DNA from: Haloplanus sp. HW8-1
Lineage (GTDB): Archaea > Halobacteriota > Halobacteria > Halobacteriales > Haloferacaceae
Direction of reading: 5' to 3'
Assembly: GCF_023703795.1 (NCBI RefSeq)
Contig: NZ_CP098518.1
Coordinates: forward strand, 930,001 to 994,000
DNA: 64,000 nt
The notes beneath the pieces are model-generated. The model had not been told where the DNA came from, did no database searches, and saw only the letters and a program-made list of their open reading frames with translations. Shown one piece after another: positions 56,609 to 64,000 of this stretch; positions within the stretch are counted from its first letter, which is position 1, and each line of letters starts with the position of its first letter. The translations under genes were made by a program, and so were the position numbers.

Positions 56609-57048
56609 AGGGACTACTCCACCAACCTGGAACGGCAGCGGACTAGAGATACTGTCCTCGAATACGAGAGCGTCCAGTCCTACGCCACCCTCGCTCCAGA
56701 GAAGCGACGGCAGCGAATGATGTGTTTCGCGGAACGCTTCGCGAAAGGGTGAACGATATTGGCCGAGAAGACTGGGAGTGGGCTAGCGGCGTCAAATACG
56801 TCTCTCTCGTCAACGTGTCCCTCGACGGAGGACTCCGCCCGGTCGAAGCCGGTCGCGCAACCGTCAATCGGGCCGTCTCGACGACTGCGTCCTCCGGATT
56901 CCCGAAGAAGAATCGTCGAAGAGCACCGGTGACTGGCAGGTGCGTCTCACCGAAACGACGACTGGTGTCTAGCTCGGTCGCTGGAGGAACGCGGGTTATA
57001 CGACAGACACGCCGATACGGACGCGCTCGACGACATCGGATGGTGTAG
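56609..57048 (+). pseudogene. Tyrosine recombinase/integrase remnant with several frameshifts
   Basis: Pieces in different frames fit the haloarchaeal XerC/D-like integrase in one order. Frame at 56609: RDYSTNLERQRTRDTVLEYE, VQSYATLAPEKRRQRMMCFA, ERFAKG. Next frame: REDWEWASGVKYVSLVNVSL, DGGLRPVEAGRATVNR (the GLRPxE box holding the first catalytic Arg). Next: VLRIPEEESSKSTGDWQVRL, TETTTGV. Last: LEERGLYDRHADTDALDD. The catalytic HxxR and Tyr parts are missing. It stands near a tRNA-Ser with duplicated end, so it is the scar of an integrated element. Confidence 0.78.
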
Positions 57049-57054
57049 TGATCG

Positions 57055-57624
57055 TCAGGCGACCAGATCCTTGTTAATAATCACCGTCTGTGAGGGGTTG
57101 TGAACAACGCGTACGGAGATCGCGCTCCCTCGTCTCAGTTCACAATCCCCTTTTGCTATCCGGAAAATAATGCTGTCGCCAGTGGTGTACTGCCCTCCCT
57201 GTAAGAGCGCCACGCCGTTATCCACACCGTCTACCTGATTGTCGATCGTATTCAACGAACTCTCGTCAAAAATGTCATCCCCCTCGATTTGCCCATCTGA
57301 TTCGCGGATCGCATTGCCCGATCCTGCTGGAAGATTGACTATTCGTCCTTGTTTCGTTCCTGCTTCACACTCAGCCCGCACCGATATCTCGATATCCGAG
57401 ACTGCGATAGAGTCACCGGCAACATGCATCAATTTGACAATACTTCCACTGTCCCCTTCTTGTGGTATAAACTCGCCACTCGTCTGAGCAACCATCGGCG
57501 CGGGGTCGTTGAGGTTCTCTGTAAAACCGAGAGCGAACGAAGCGATAGTCGCGGCTAAGATAACGACAATCGCGACCAGTAAAATAACCGAGATAACGGA
57601 CGAGACGGCTCGATTTCCACGCAC
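57055..57624 (-). CDS. Type IV pilin-like (archaeal pilin N-terminal domain) protein
   Basis: Protein of 189 residues. It starts MRGNRAVSSVISVILLVAIV, a class III signal of haloarchaeal pilins (Arg-rich n-region, AVSSVISVILLVA-type hydrophobic helix), followed by an Ala/Ser-rich stretch. The head ends at ASFALGFTENLNDPAPMVAQ, then an extracellular beta domain with GGQYTTGDSIIFRIAKGDCE and a C-terminal VRVVHNPSQTVI. The signal would be cut by the prepilin peptidase PibD. Base composition is clearly lower in GC than the flanks, and it lies beside the integrase remnant, so it may be a transferred accessory pilin. Confidence 0.85.
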   Translation of the reverse strand: MRGNRAVSSVISVILLVAIVVILAATIASFALGFTENLNDPAPMVAQTSGEFIPQEGDSGSIVKLMHVAGDSIAVSDIEISVRAECEAGTKQGRIVNLPAGSGNAIRESDGQIEGDDIFDESSLNTIDNQVDGVDNGVALLQGGQYTTGDSIIFRIAKGDCELRRGSAISVRVVHNPSQTVIINKDLVA

Positions 57625-58020
57625 GATCTGTATCTCGAGTCGTATGATAATACAGGGTCGTTTGAACCCTTTATTGTATCGACTCCGTATTCAGCCCGCT
57701 GCTCCTGTCGATTGCTGAGAACTTCAAGAGAGACCTATTCACAACATCCGACCGACGTTGCCAACGGCTGACTTCGGGGAGGCGCGGAACAGCATCACCT
57801 CCCGACGCTCCCATCCGTCCAGATGTAGATCCCGATCCAGAACTGAGCCACGTATTTTGTTACCAGGGTCACGTGCCGATGGATGCTCCCGCCGGGAGTT
57901 CGCCGATCTGAGGTTCCTGTCTCGGAAGATGCGCGCAATAGGTCGCTCTCTCACCACGGCGCTTCGAACCCCCTGCCGATCAGAGGCCGTTCGCCGTCCT
58001 TGCGGACGGATCGTCGACGC
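57625..58020. other. Gap of about 395 bases, no gene recognised
   Basis: Contains the AT-rich promoter region of the pilin gene (TATTATCATA on the minus strand near 57648) and then about 300 bases with only short, unrecognised reading frames on both strands. The end of the DUF2064-like gene follows at 58021. Confidence 0.5.
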
Positions 58021-58776
58021 TCAGCTCCGGACGAGCCGTGGCTCCGCCCCATCGCGATCCACCCGGAGGCCAATCCGGTCCAGAAACGCGGCGGTGTTCG
58101 CGGGGACGATCCGTTCGGCGTCGACTCGCGCGTTCAGGAGGGGGAGCACGTCCACCAGGTCCGCGCCCGTCTCGAGGACCGGCTGGATCGGCAGGAAGTC
58201 GACGTCGTGGCCGGCGTCGCGTCCCCGGTCGGTGAGCGTCTCCACGGCCGGCGGGGTGAACGCGTCGGCGAAGTCGACGGGGTCGGTGAAGCCGGCGTAG
58301 TAGACCCGCCCGCGGGTCGACGCGCCGAGGACGACTTCGGCTCTGCGGAGCTTCATCGCCGCGTTGTCGACGAGCGTACGGGTCAGAAACGGCGCCGACC
58401 CCTGAACGACGGCCGCGGAGGTGACGCCTTCCTCGCGCAAGAGATGCGTGATCGTGTTGCCCGCACGGGCGTCGAACGCCGATCCGACCTGTGGCTCGAA
58501 CCGTGCGTCGCCCGGATCGTCGAGGGCGCCGGCCGCGAGCGCCCGGACCGCCGCCTTCGCGGTCGTGTCGGTGACGTGTTCGGACGGCAGGAGGTCGTCC
58601 GGACGGTAGTTGACGAGGAGGTCGCCACCCGAACGGGAGACGGCGACGAAGACGTCGCGACACATCGCGGCGTAACACTCCGCGGCCTCTGCCTCGGTCA
58701 GGGGGCTGGTCGCCGCGAGGTCGGTCGCGACAAGTCCCTCGCGTGGGGGGTCCGCCATGACAGCGATGGTGGTCAT
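58021..58776 (-). CDS. DUF2064-like protein (glycosyltransferase-A-like fold)
   Basis: Protein of 251 residues. It starts TTIAVMADPPREGLV, then LTEAEAAECYAAMCRDVFVA, an AGNTITHLLREEGVTSAAVV block, VQGSAPFLTRTLVDNAAMKL, and VVLGASTRGRVYYAGFTDPV, followed by DFLPIQPVLETGADLVDVLP. The order is that of DUF2064, which resembles nucleotide-sugar transferases: an N-terminal basic strand, a middle DSP-like site (here GSAPFL) and a GGxYxxG-like end. The Asp-Ser-Pro metal site is changed to Gly-Ser-Ala-Pro, so catalysis is doubtful. Function unknown. Confidence 0.62.
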   Translation of the reverse strand: MTTIAVMADPPREGLVATDLAATSPLTEAEAAECYAAMCRDVFVAVSRSGGDLLVNYRPDDLLPSEHVTDTTAKAAVRALAAGALDDPGDARFEPQVGSAFDARAGNTITHLLREEGVTSAAVVQGSAPFLTRTLVDNAAMKLRRAEVVLGASTRGRVYYAGFTDPVDFADAFTPPAVETLTDRGRDAGHDVDFLPIQPVLETGADLVDVLPLLNARVDAERIVPANTAAFLDRIGLRVDRDGAEPRLVRS

Positions 58777-58821
58777 GGCTCCCGTTCGTGGCGGCGTGGC
58801 CTTGAACGCGCCGGTCCGGGA

Positions 58822-59469
58822 TCAGTCGCGGGCGCCGCTTCGGCCCTTCGTCTGTCGATAGTCCCGGTCGAGCACCGACTCGGCGACGTGTTCGACGAAC
58901 GCGTCGGTGTCGGCGTCGGTCTGATCGCTCAGGCCCTGCATCGGAACGAGTTCGAACCCGCGTCCGCGGATCGTCGTCGCGTGACACTCCTCGACGGAGA
59001 GCGCGTCGGCGTCCCGCGTCGTGTGTTCGACCGCCACCCCCCGAAGTGCCAGCGCACCGATCGGGACGATGATCTCCGGATTGATCATCCGCACGTCGGC
59101 GGTCAGATAGGCGTCACAGGTCGCGACTTCCTCGTCCGTCGGTCCGCGGTCGGGGTGCCGACAGCGGGTGAGGTAGGTTAGGTAGGCATTGTCGAGTTCG
59201 GGTTCGGCGGCGTCGGCTGGCGAGTTCGAGAAGCCGAGGTCGCCCAGGATCCGCTGGAGGCGACGGCCGGCGTCGTCGCCGGTGAAGGGGATGCCGGTGC
59301 GGTCCGCTCCGGGTCCGGGCCGGCCGCCGACGAACATGAAGTCCGCTCCCACGTCGCCGTAGCCGTGGACGACGTTCGTCCGCACGTCACGGAGGTTCGG
59401 GCAGTTCCGACACTCCTCGTCCATGCCGAACGGGTTGTCGGGGTGTTCCTGTGCTGGGTCCACACGCAC
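58822..59469 (-). CDS. Uracil-DNA glycosylase, family 4/5-like
   Basis: DNA repair enzyme that removes uracil. Of 215 residues, CRNCPNLRDVRTNVVHGYGD carries two of the Fe-S Cys ligands, followed by FMFVGGRPGPGADRTGIPFT. The usual GEAPG motif appears as GGRPG, a less common variant. YLTYLTRCRHPDRGPTDEEV contributes a further Cys (RCRHP), and VPIGALALRG is conserved after CDAYL. The C-terminal His/Met region is VPMQGLSDQ. Substrate specificity may be shifted by the motif changes. The frame starts at ATG 59469, just downstream of the Mrp gene on the same strand. Confidence 0.8.
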   Translation of the reverse strand: MRVDPAQEHPDNPFGMDEECRNCPNLRDVRTNVVHGYGDVGADFMFVGGRPGPGADRTGIPFTGDDAGRRLQRILGDLGFSNSPADAAEPELDNAYLTYLTRCRHPDRGPTDEEVATCDAYLTADVRMINPEIIVPIGALALRGVAVEHTTRDADALSVEECHATTIRGRGFELVPMQGLSDQTDADTDAFVEHVAESVLDRDYRQTKGRSGARD

Positions 59470-59512
59470 TGCAAGGCTCCCCTGAGTGAAAAGCGGTCGG
59501 TCCCGACCGGGC

Positions 59513-60541
59513 TTAGGAGTTCGAGACGCGCCGCCGGTTGACGACGCCGACGTTGTTGGCGACGTCCTCGGTGATGACGCGGAAGGCGTCGGCTGTGGGG
59601 TTGTCGTCTTTCAGGACCATCGGCTCGCCACCCGTTCGGATCTCGGGGTCGAGCGGGACTCCTCCCAGATAGGGGAGGTCGTTGGCCTCCGCTAGCCCGC
59701 GACCGCCGCCGGAGCCGAACACGTCGTGTTCGCCGCCGCAGTCCGGACAGATGAAGGTGCTCATGTTCTCGATCAGACCGAGAACGTTCGTGTCGTGGCG
59801 GCCGAACATCCGGATGCCCTTGCGGGCGTCGTCGACGGCGACTTCCTCGGGCGTGGTGACGATGACGGCACCGGTAAGCGGGAGGGTCTGGAGGATGGTG
59901 AGTTGGGTGTCGCCGGTACCGGGTGGCAAGTCGAGCACGAGGTAGTCGAGTTCGCCCCACTTCACGTCCTCGACAAGTTGGGTGAGCACCTGGTGGACCA
60001 TCGGGCCACGCCAGATGACCGGGTCGTCCTCGCCGACCATGAACGCCATACTGATGAGCTTCACGCCGAACCGCTCGGGCGGGACGATGGTGTCGTCGTC
60101 GGTCGTAGTCGGGGGATCTTCGGAATCGAGCATCCGGGGGACGTTCGGCCCGTAGACGTCGGTGTCGAACAGGCCGACACGAGCCCCGAGTTTCGACAGG
60201 CCGGCCGCGAGGTTCACCGCGACGGTCGATTTGCCGACGCCGCCCTTCCCGGAGGCGACCGCCACGATGTTTTTCACGCCCGGTAACACCTCGTCGTCGC
60301 GTAGTTCGGCCGGCCGTTTCGCCGTGAGATCCACGTCCAGTCCGGCCGCCCCGAGGGTCTCCCGTACGTCGGCGGCGATGGCACTCTCCGAGGGGGCGTA
60401 GGGCGCCCCAAGTGCCAGCGAAACCTTCGCCGTCTCCCCCTCGACGGCCACGCCGTTGACCAGTCCCAGCGACACGATATCGTCGCCGAGATCGGGGTCG
60501 GTCACCTGGCCGAGCAACTCCCGTACGTCGGCTTTGTCCAT
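59513..60541 (-). CDS. Mrp/ApbC-type Fe-S cluster carrier ATPase
   Basis: Protein of 342 residues. A MIP18-like N-terminus (LLGQVTDPDLGDDIVSLGLV) is followed by the deviant Walker A GKGGVGKSTVAVNLAAGLSK, FDTDVYGPNVPRML, LDLPPGTGDTQLTIL and the cluster-binding STFICPDCGGEHDVFG (Cys-x2-Cys). This is the usual Fe-S cluster assembly ATPase. ATG 60541 is preferred because MDKADVRELLGQV is the domain start. It is divergent from moaA. A separate paralogue with a DUF2249 extension belongs to the nar operon. Confidence 0.93.
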   Translation of the reverse strand: MDKADVRELLGQVTDPDLGDDIVSLGLVNGVAVEGETAKVSLALGAPYAPSESAIAADVRETLGAAGLDVDLTAKRPAELRDDEVLPGVKNIVAVASGKGGVGKSTVAVNLAAGLSKLGARVGLFDTDVYGPNVPRMLDSEDPPTTTDDDTIVPPERFGVKLISMAFMVGEDDPVIWRGPMVHQVLTQLVEDVKWGELDYLVLDLPPGTGDTQLTILQTLPLTGAVIVTTPEEVAVDDARKGIRMFGRHDTNVLGLIENMSTFICPDCGGEHDVFGSGGGRGLAEANDLPYLGGVPLDPEIRTGGEPMVLKDDNPTADAFRVITEDVANNVGVVNRRRVSNS

Positions 60542-60669
60542 GCGGTAGCCTCGGCGAGAAGGTCTGATAAGGGTTTTGTCGCGCGTGGGGACGAGAAACC
60601 GATCGGACCAACACGGACCGGACGGATGTAACTGCTGTTGGTTACATAATGCCCGGAAGAGGGTCGACA

Positions 60670-60675
60670 TTTAAG
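60670..60675 (+). promoter_or_regulatory. TATA box of moaA
   Basis: TTTAAG lies centred about 29 bases before ATG 60702 and fits an almost leaderless transcript. The Mrp gene is transcribed away on the other strand. Confidence 0.5.
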
Positions 60676-60701
60676 CCTCTCCGGACGAACGATACGGTAG
60701 A

Positions 60702-61709
60702 ATGCTGGAGGACGACTTCGGGCGGGAGGTATCGGGCGTACGCGTCTCGCTCACCGACCGCTGTAACTTCGACTGTGTCTACTGCCACAACGAAGGACTC
60801 GGTGACACGCGGGGGCCGATGGAGCCACAGGACGACGAGATGTCGACCGACGACGTCGTCACCTTTCTCGAAGTCGCCACGGAGTTCGGCGTCGACAGCG
60901 TGAAGTTCACCGGCGGGGAGCCGATGCTCCGGGACGACTTGGAGGAGATCATCCGTCGGACGCCGGACTCGATGGAAGTGTCGATGACGACCAACGGCAC
61001 CTACCTGCCCGGTCGCGCCGACGCCCTGGTCGACGCCGGCCTCGAACGCGTCAACGTCTCGCAGGACGCCCTCGACCCGGAGGCGTTCGCGGAGATCACG
61101 AAGTCGGGAGCCTACGAGAAGGTGATGGAGGGGGTCGACGCGGCGCTCGACGCGGGGCTGGACCCCGTGAAACTGAACATGGTCGTCTTCGAGCACACCG
61201 CGGGCTACGTCGAGGGCATGGTCGACCACGTCGCCGAAAACGAGGGGCTCCAGCTCCAGTTGATCGAGTACATGCCCGAACTCACGGGCAAGCCCGAGTG
61301 GAACGTCGACATCGAACGCGTCCACGACTGGCTGGCAGATATCGCCGACGAGGTCGAACACCGCGAGATGCACGACCGCAAGCGCTACTGGGTGAGCGGG
61401 ACCGCCCCGGACGCTCCGGCCGCGCCTCCGGACGATCGAGGGATGGTCGAAATCGTCGACCCCGTCGAGAACCCGACTTTCTGTGCCAACTGCCACCGGG
61501 TCCGGGTCACCCACGAAGGCTACCTGAAGGGCTGTCTCAACCGCAACGACGACCTCCGGTCGATGGGCGAGATGACGAAAGCCGAGATCCGCGAGACGTT
61601 CCGTGAGACCGTCGCCAACCGCGTCCCCTACTACGGCGAGTACATGATCCGGAACGACGACGGTGAATGGGAGGTCAACGAGAAGTACCTCGGCACGCCG
61701 ACGGCCTGA
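60702..61709 (+). CDS. moaA: GTP 3',8-cyclase MoaA (molybdopterin biosynthesis)
   Basis: Radical SAM enzyme for the first step of molybdenum cofactor synthesis. The 335 residues carry the SAM cluster [17 protein letters not shown] (Cys-x3-Cys-x2-Cys near residue 22) and [17 protein letters not shown]. The second 4Fe-4S cluster that binds GTP is [20 protein letters not shown] near residue 262. [12 protein letters not shown] and [12 protein letters not shown] are typical. The GGxG-like C-terminal tail of bacterial MoaA (GG) is replaced by YLGTPTA here. It would supply cofactor for the nitrate reductase in this window. Confidence 0.94.
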   Translation: MLEDDFGREVSGVRVSLTDRCNFDCVYCHNEGLGDTRGPMEPQDDEMSTDDVVTFLEVATEFGVDSVKFTGGEPMLRDDLEEIIRRTPDSMEVSMTTNGTYLPGRADALVDAGLERVNVSQDALDPEAFAEITKSGAYEKVMEGVDAALDAGLDPVKLNMVVFEHTAGYVEGMVDHVAENEGLQLQLIEYMPELTGKPEWNVDIERVHDWLADIADEVEHREMHDRKRYWVSGTAPDAPAAPPDDRGMVEIVDPVENPTFCANCHRVRVTHEGYLKGCLNRNDDLRSMGEMTKAEIRETFRETVANRVPYYGEYMIRNDDGEWEVNEKYLGTPTA

Positions 61710-61769
61710 CCGCAACCGCCCTCTGTTTTGTCGTGCGAGGCCGGCACACGCCCCTGGCCTTTCGTGATG

Positions 61770-61778
61770 TTTAAGTAT
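61770..61778 (+). promoter_or_regulatory. TATA box of the tRNA-Ser/S13/S4/S11/RpoD transcription unit
   Basis: TTTAAGTAT at this position gives an expected start near 61801. The following leader before tRNA-Ser is about 110 bases and is highly structured (see next entry). Confidence 0.55.
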
Positions 61779-61840
61779 CGCCCCCGGGTTGAACCGAGTG
61801 CATACGCTGCAGGGGCGCCCGGCCCCGAGTCCGGAAGAGC

Positions 61841-61888
61841 GATGATTCGGACGACGAATCATCTGCCAGCAAATCCGCATGGATTTGC
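61841..61888 (+). promoter_or_regulatory. Two perfect hairpins in the leader of the ribosomal alpha operon
   Basis: Hairpin 1 pairs GATGATTCG (61841) with CGAATCATC (61855) around a 5-base loop. Hairpin 2 pairs GCAAATCC (61869) with GGATTTGC (61881) around GCAT. Both stems are perfect. They end 26 bases before tRNA-Ser. They may guide tRNA processing or control expression of the downstream ribosomal genes. Confidence 0.6.
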
Positions 61889-61913
61889 GAGGGCGACGAT
61901 ACAGAACGCAAGT

Positions 61914-61998
61914 GTTGCGGTAGCCAAGCCTGGCCCAAGGCGCAGGGTTGCTAACTCTGTGGCGTCAAGCCTCCGGGGTTCGAATCCCCGCCGCAACG
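61914..61998 (+). tRNA. tRNA-Ser (anticodon GCU)
   Basis: 85-base class II tRNA. Acceptor GTTGCGG pairs with CCGCAAC. The anticodon stem CAGGG/CTCTG carries TTGCTAA, giving anticodon GCT for AGC and AGU. The long variable arm and the T arm CGGGGTTCGAATCCCCG follow. It is the first product of the operon that continues with S13, S4 and S11, an arrangement known in haloarchaea. Confidence 0.93.
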
Positions 61999-62015
61999 CT
62001 CGCACCCACATACAC

Positions 62016-62540
62016 ATGAGTGCAGAAGAACCACAGGACGGCTCCCCCGATGACGACGAAGACCTTCGGTACTTCGTCCGAATCGGCCAGACCGACCTCG
62101 ACGGGACGAAAGCCGTCGAGCGGAGCCTCACCGACATGAACGGAATCGGCAAGCGCACGGCGCGCATCGTCGCCGACGCGGCCGACGTGGATCGAACCGC
62201 CACGTTCGGTCGCCTCGACGACGACGAAATCGACCGCGTAATCGAGGTCGTGGAGAACTTCGCCGACGAAGTCCCCGAGTGGATGGTGAACCGCCGGGAC
62301 GACTTCTACACCGGCGAAAGCAGCCATCGAGTCGGCTCCAACCTCAGCCAGACGCGCACGCAGGACATCAACCGGATGAAGATGATCGACTCCTACCGTG
62401 GCGTCAGGCACAAGCGCGGCCAGAAGGTGCGCGGCCAGCGGACGAAGTCCACCGGCCGCACCGAAGGCACCATCGGCGTCAACGTCGAGGCCATCAAGGA
62501 GGACATGGCCGAGGAAGCCGCCGAGGAGGAAGAGGCCTAA
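62016..62540 (+). CDS. rps13: 30S ribosomal protein S13
   Basis: Protein of 174 residues of the archaeal/eukaryotic S13 type. After an acidic head it has [40 protein letters not shown] (helix-two-turn-helix) and the C-terminal RNA-binding tail [20 protein letters not shown]. The acidic C-terminal end is typical for halophiles. It starts 17 bases after tRNA-Ser and continues with S4 almost without gap. Confidence 0.97.
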   Translation: MSAEEPQDGSPDDDEDLRYFVRIGQTDLDGTKAVERSLTDMNGIGKRTARIVADAADVDRTATFGRLDDDEIDRVIEVVENFADEVPEWMVNRRDDFYTGESSHRVGSNLSQTRTQDINRMKMIDSYRGVRHKRGQKVRGQRTKSTGRTEGTIGVNVEAIKEDMAEEAAEEEEA

Positions 62541-62541
62541 C

Positions 62542-63069
62542 ATGACGACCGGCAAGAACACCAAGTTCTACGAGACGCCGAATCACCCGTATCAGGGCGA
62601 GCGCATCGCCGAGGAGGCGGACCTCCTCGATCGCTACGGCCTGAAGAACAAAGAGGAGCTCTGGCGGGCACAGTCCGAGCTACGCTCCATGCGTCGCGAG
62701 GCGCGGCGACTGCTCGGCGACGCCCAGGGCGACGTCGAGGTCGCGGCCGAGGCGGGCAGCGAGTTCGTCGCCCGCCTCCAGCGACTCGGCATCCTCGGGA
62801 GCGAGGACGACATCAGCGACGTCCTCTCGCTCGAGGTGACGGACCTGCTCGAACGGCGACTGCAGACGGTCGCCTACCGGAAGGGGCTCGCACACACGCC
62901 CCAGCAGGCCCGTCAGTTCGTCAGTCACGGACACATCACCGTCGACGGCGCACGCGTGCAGACGCCCTCGAAGAAGGTGGAAATCGACGAACAGCCGACC
63001 GTCGACTTCGACGAGAACAGTCCGCTCGCGGACGACCTGCACCCCGAACGCGCGGAGGCCCAGGAATGA
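62542..63069 (+). CDS. rps4: 30S ribosomal protein S4
   Basis: Protein of 175 residues. It begins [20 protein letters not shown] and contains [20 protein letters not shown]. The S4 RNA-binding domain is [40 protein letters not shown]. The start codon is 1 base after the S13 stop, and the stop overlaps the S11 start by 4 bases. S4 nucleates 30S assembly. Confidence 0.97.
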   Translation: MTTGKNTKFYETPNHPYQGERIAEEADLLDRYGLKNKEELWRAQSELRSMRREARRLLGDAQGDVEVAAEAGSEFVARLQRLGILGSEDDISDVLSLEVTDLLERRLQTVAYRKGLAHTPQQARQFVSHGHITVDGARVQTPSKKVEIDEQPTVDFDENSPLADDLHPERAEAQE

Positions 63070-63455
63070 GCGCCGAAGAGGAGGACAAGTGGGGTATCGC
63101 CCACGTCCACGCGTCGTTCAACAACACGCTCATCACGATCACCGACCAGACCGGCGCGGAGACGCTCGCCAAATCCAGCGGCGGGACGGTCGTGAAACAG
63201 AACCGCGACGAGGCGTCGCCCTACGCCGCCATGCAGATGGCCGAAGTGGTTGCCGAGGAGGCCATCGCGGCCGGCGTCGAGGGCGTCCACGTCCGCGTGC
63301 GCGGCCCCGGTGGCAACGGCAACAAGTCCCCCGGGCCGGGCGCACAGGCGACGATCCGTGCGCTGGCCCGTGCCGGCCTGGAGATCGGTCGCATCGAGGA
63401 CGTCACGCCGATGCCGCACGACGGCACGCGCGCGCCGAAAAACAGCCGCCTCTAA
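63066..63455 (+). CDS. rps11: 30S ribosomal protein S11
   Basis: Protein of 129 residues. [20 protein letters not shown] opens the fold, followed by [40 protein letters not shown] and the conserved end [18 protein letters not shown]. Length and all blocks match. The next gene starts 4 bases after the stop. Confidence 0.97.
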   Translation: MSAEEEDKWGIAHVHASFNNTLITITDQTGAETLAKSSGGTVVKQNRDEASPYAAMQMAEVVAEEAIAAGVEGVHVRVRGPGGNGNKSPGPGAQATIRALARAGLEIGRIEDVTPMPHDGTRAPKNSRL

Positions 63456-63459
63456 CATC

Positions 63460-64000
63460 ATGGTAGCCGACTTCGAGGTCGAGTTCATCGAACGCGACGA
63501 CCGGAACGCGCGGTTCCTCGTGCGAGGAGTCACGCCGGCTTTCGCCAACGGCATCCGCCGGGCGATGATCGCCGACGTGCCGACCTTCTCCATCGACACC
63601 GTCCGGTTCGTCGAGAACTCGTCGGTCATGTTCGACGAGATGATCGGTCTCCGACTGGGGCTGGTGCCGCTGACGACCCCCCTCGACGACTTCGAGGTGG
63701 GCGAGACGGTGACGCTGGCGCTCGACGTCACGGGACCGGATACGGCCTACTCGGGCGACATCGAGACGTCCGAGCCGCTGGTCGAACCGGCGGACGACAA
63801 CATCCCGATCATCGAACTCAAAGAGCAACAGCGGATCGAACTCGAGGCGGACGCCGTACTCGAAACGGGCCGCGACCACGCCAAACACCAGGGCGGCGTG
63901 GCCGTCGGCTACCGCCATCTCCAGCGCGTCGAGGTCGTCGACGACGCCGGCGAGTTCGACGAGGGCGAACCGAACATCCTTCGCGGGGTCATCGAGACCG
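63460..64000 (+). CDS. rpoD: DNA-directed RNA polymerase subunit D (3' end outside window)
   Basis: Archaeal homologue of Rpb3/alpha, here the first 180 residues. It begins [20 protein letters not shown] and continues [40 protein letters not shown] and [16 protein letters not shown], the alpha-domain strands that pair with subunit L. The part before the window edge enters the insert that in many archaea carries an Fe-S site; in the visible sequence no Cys-rich block occurs. It follows S11 after 4 bases in the ribosomal operon. Confidence 0.96.
   Translation, partial: MVADFEVEFIERDDRNARFLVRGVTPAFANGIRRAMIADVPTFSIDTVRFVENSSVMFDEMIGLRLGLVPLTTPLDDFEVGETVTLALDVTGPDTAYSGDIETSEPLVEPADDNIPIIELKEQQRIELEADAVLETGRDHAKHQGGVAVGYRHLQRVEVVDDAGEFDEGEPNILRGVIET

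Noticed and set aside
57739-57957. 72-codon minus-strand frame in the gap after the pilin gene
   Set aside because: Basic composition without a domain, no promoter signal, and no similarity that I recognise; it is likely random.

Overview
The window reads as a chromosomal segment of a haloarchaeon (class Halobacteria). The DNA is GC-rich, the proteins are acidic, and promoters are TATA-type with very short or absent leaders. The ribosomal and RNA polymerase gene order (tRNA-Ser, S13, S4, S11, RNA polymerase subunit D) is archaeal, and several proteins belong to small haloarchaeal families. The genus cannot be fixed from the sequence alone.

Layout. 1-3460: end of gyrB and all of gyrA, followed by a decayed arginase gene. 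3860-11074: nucleotide-sugar epimerase, HTH regulator, NDH-2-like flavoprotein, uridine phosphorylase, cytidine deaminase, an acetyltransferase and membrane proteins. 11078-15671: grpE-dnaK-dnaJ chaperone cluster with a truncated adenylate-forming enzyme behind dnaJ. 15717-19794: PAC2 protein, then cofD and three genes (Dus-like, CitG-like, DUF447) of the kind seen near C1-cofactor genes. 19920-29700: a membrane protein, S17e, a PAS histidine kinase, acyl-CoA carboxylase genes pccB-pccX, two tandem NSS transporters and small redox enzymes.

29783-40932 is an 11-gene respiratory nitrate reductase operon on the minus strand, mostly with overlapping ends: narA-like membrane protein, Rieske protein, cytochrome b, small membrane protein, NarG, NarH, heme-binding subunit, NarJ chaperone, membrane protein, HEAT-repeat protein and an Mrp-type ATPase fused to DUF2249. 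The catalytic subunit has a Tat signal, so nitrate is probably reduced outside the membrane. moaA at 60702 could supply the molybdenum cofactor pathway.

41151-49378: sucCD, a deacylase, a large unknown helical protein, several zinc microproteins and regulators, an EamA exporter with an apparent upstream ORF, two decayed genes and tRNA-Thr. 49994-55283: a branched-chain amino acid ABC transporter (livHMGF) and, convergent with it, a substrate-binding lipoprotein whose two halves are in swapped order, apparently a circular permutation. This is the most unusual feature of the window.

55999-57624 is an integration scar: tRNA-Ser(UGA), a 21-bp repeat of its 3' end, a multiply frameshifted tyrosine integrase and an AT-richer pilin gene. 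The window ends with a DUF2064-like gene, uracil-DNA glycosylase, a second Mrp ATPase, moaA and the ribosomal alpha operon, which has a strikingly structured leader.
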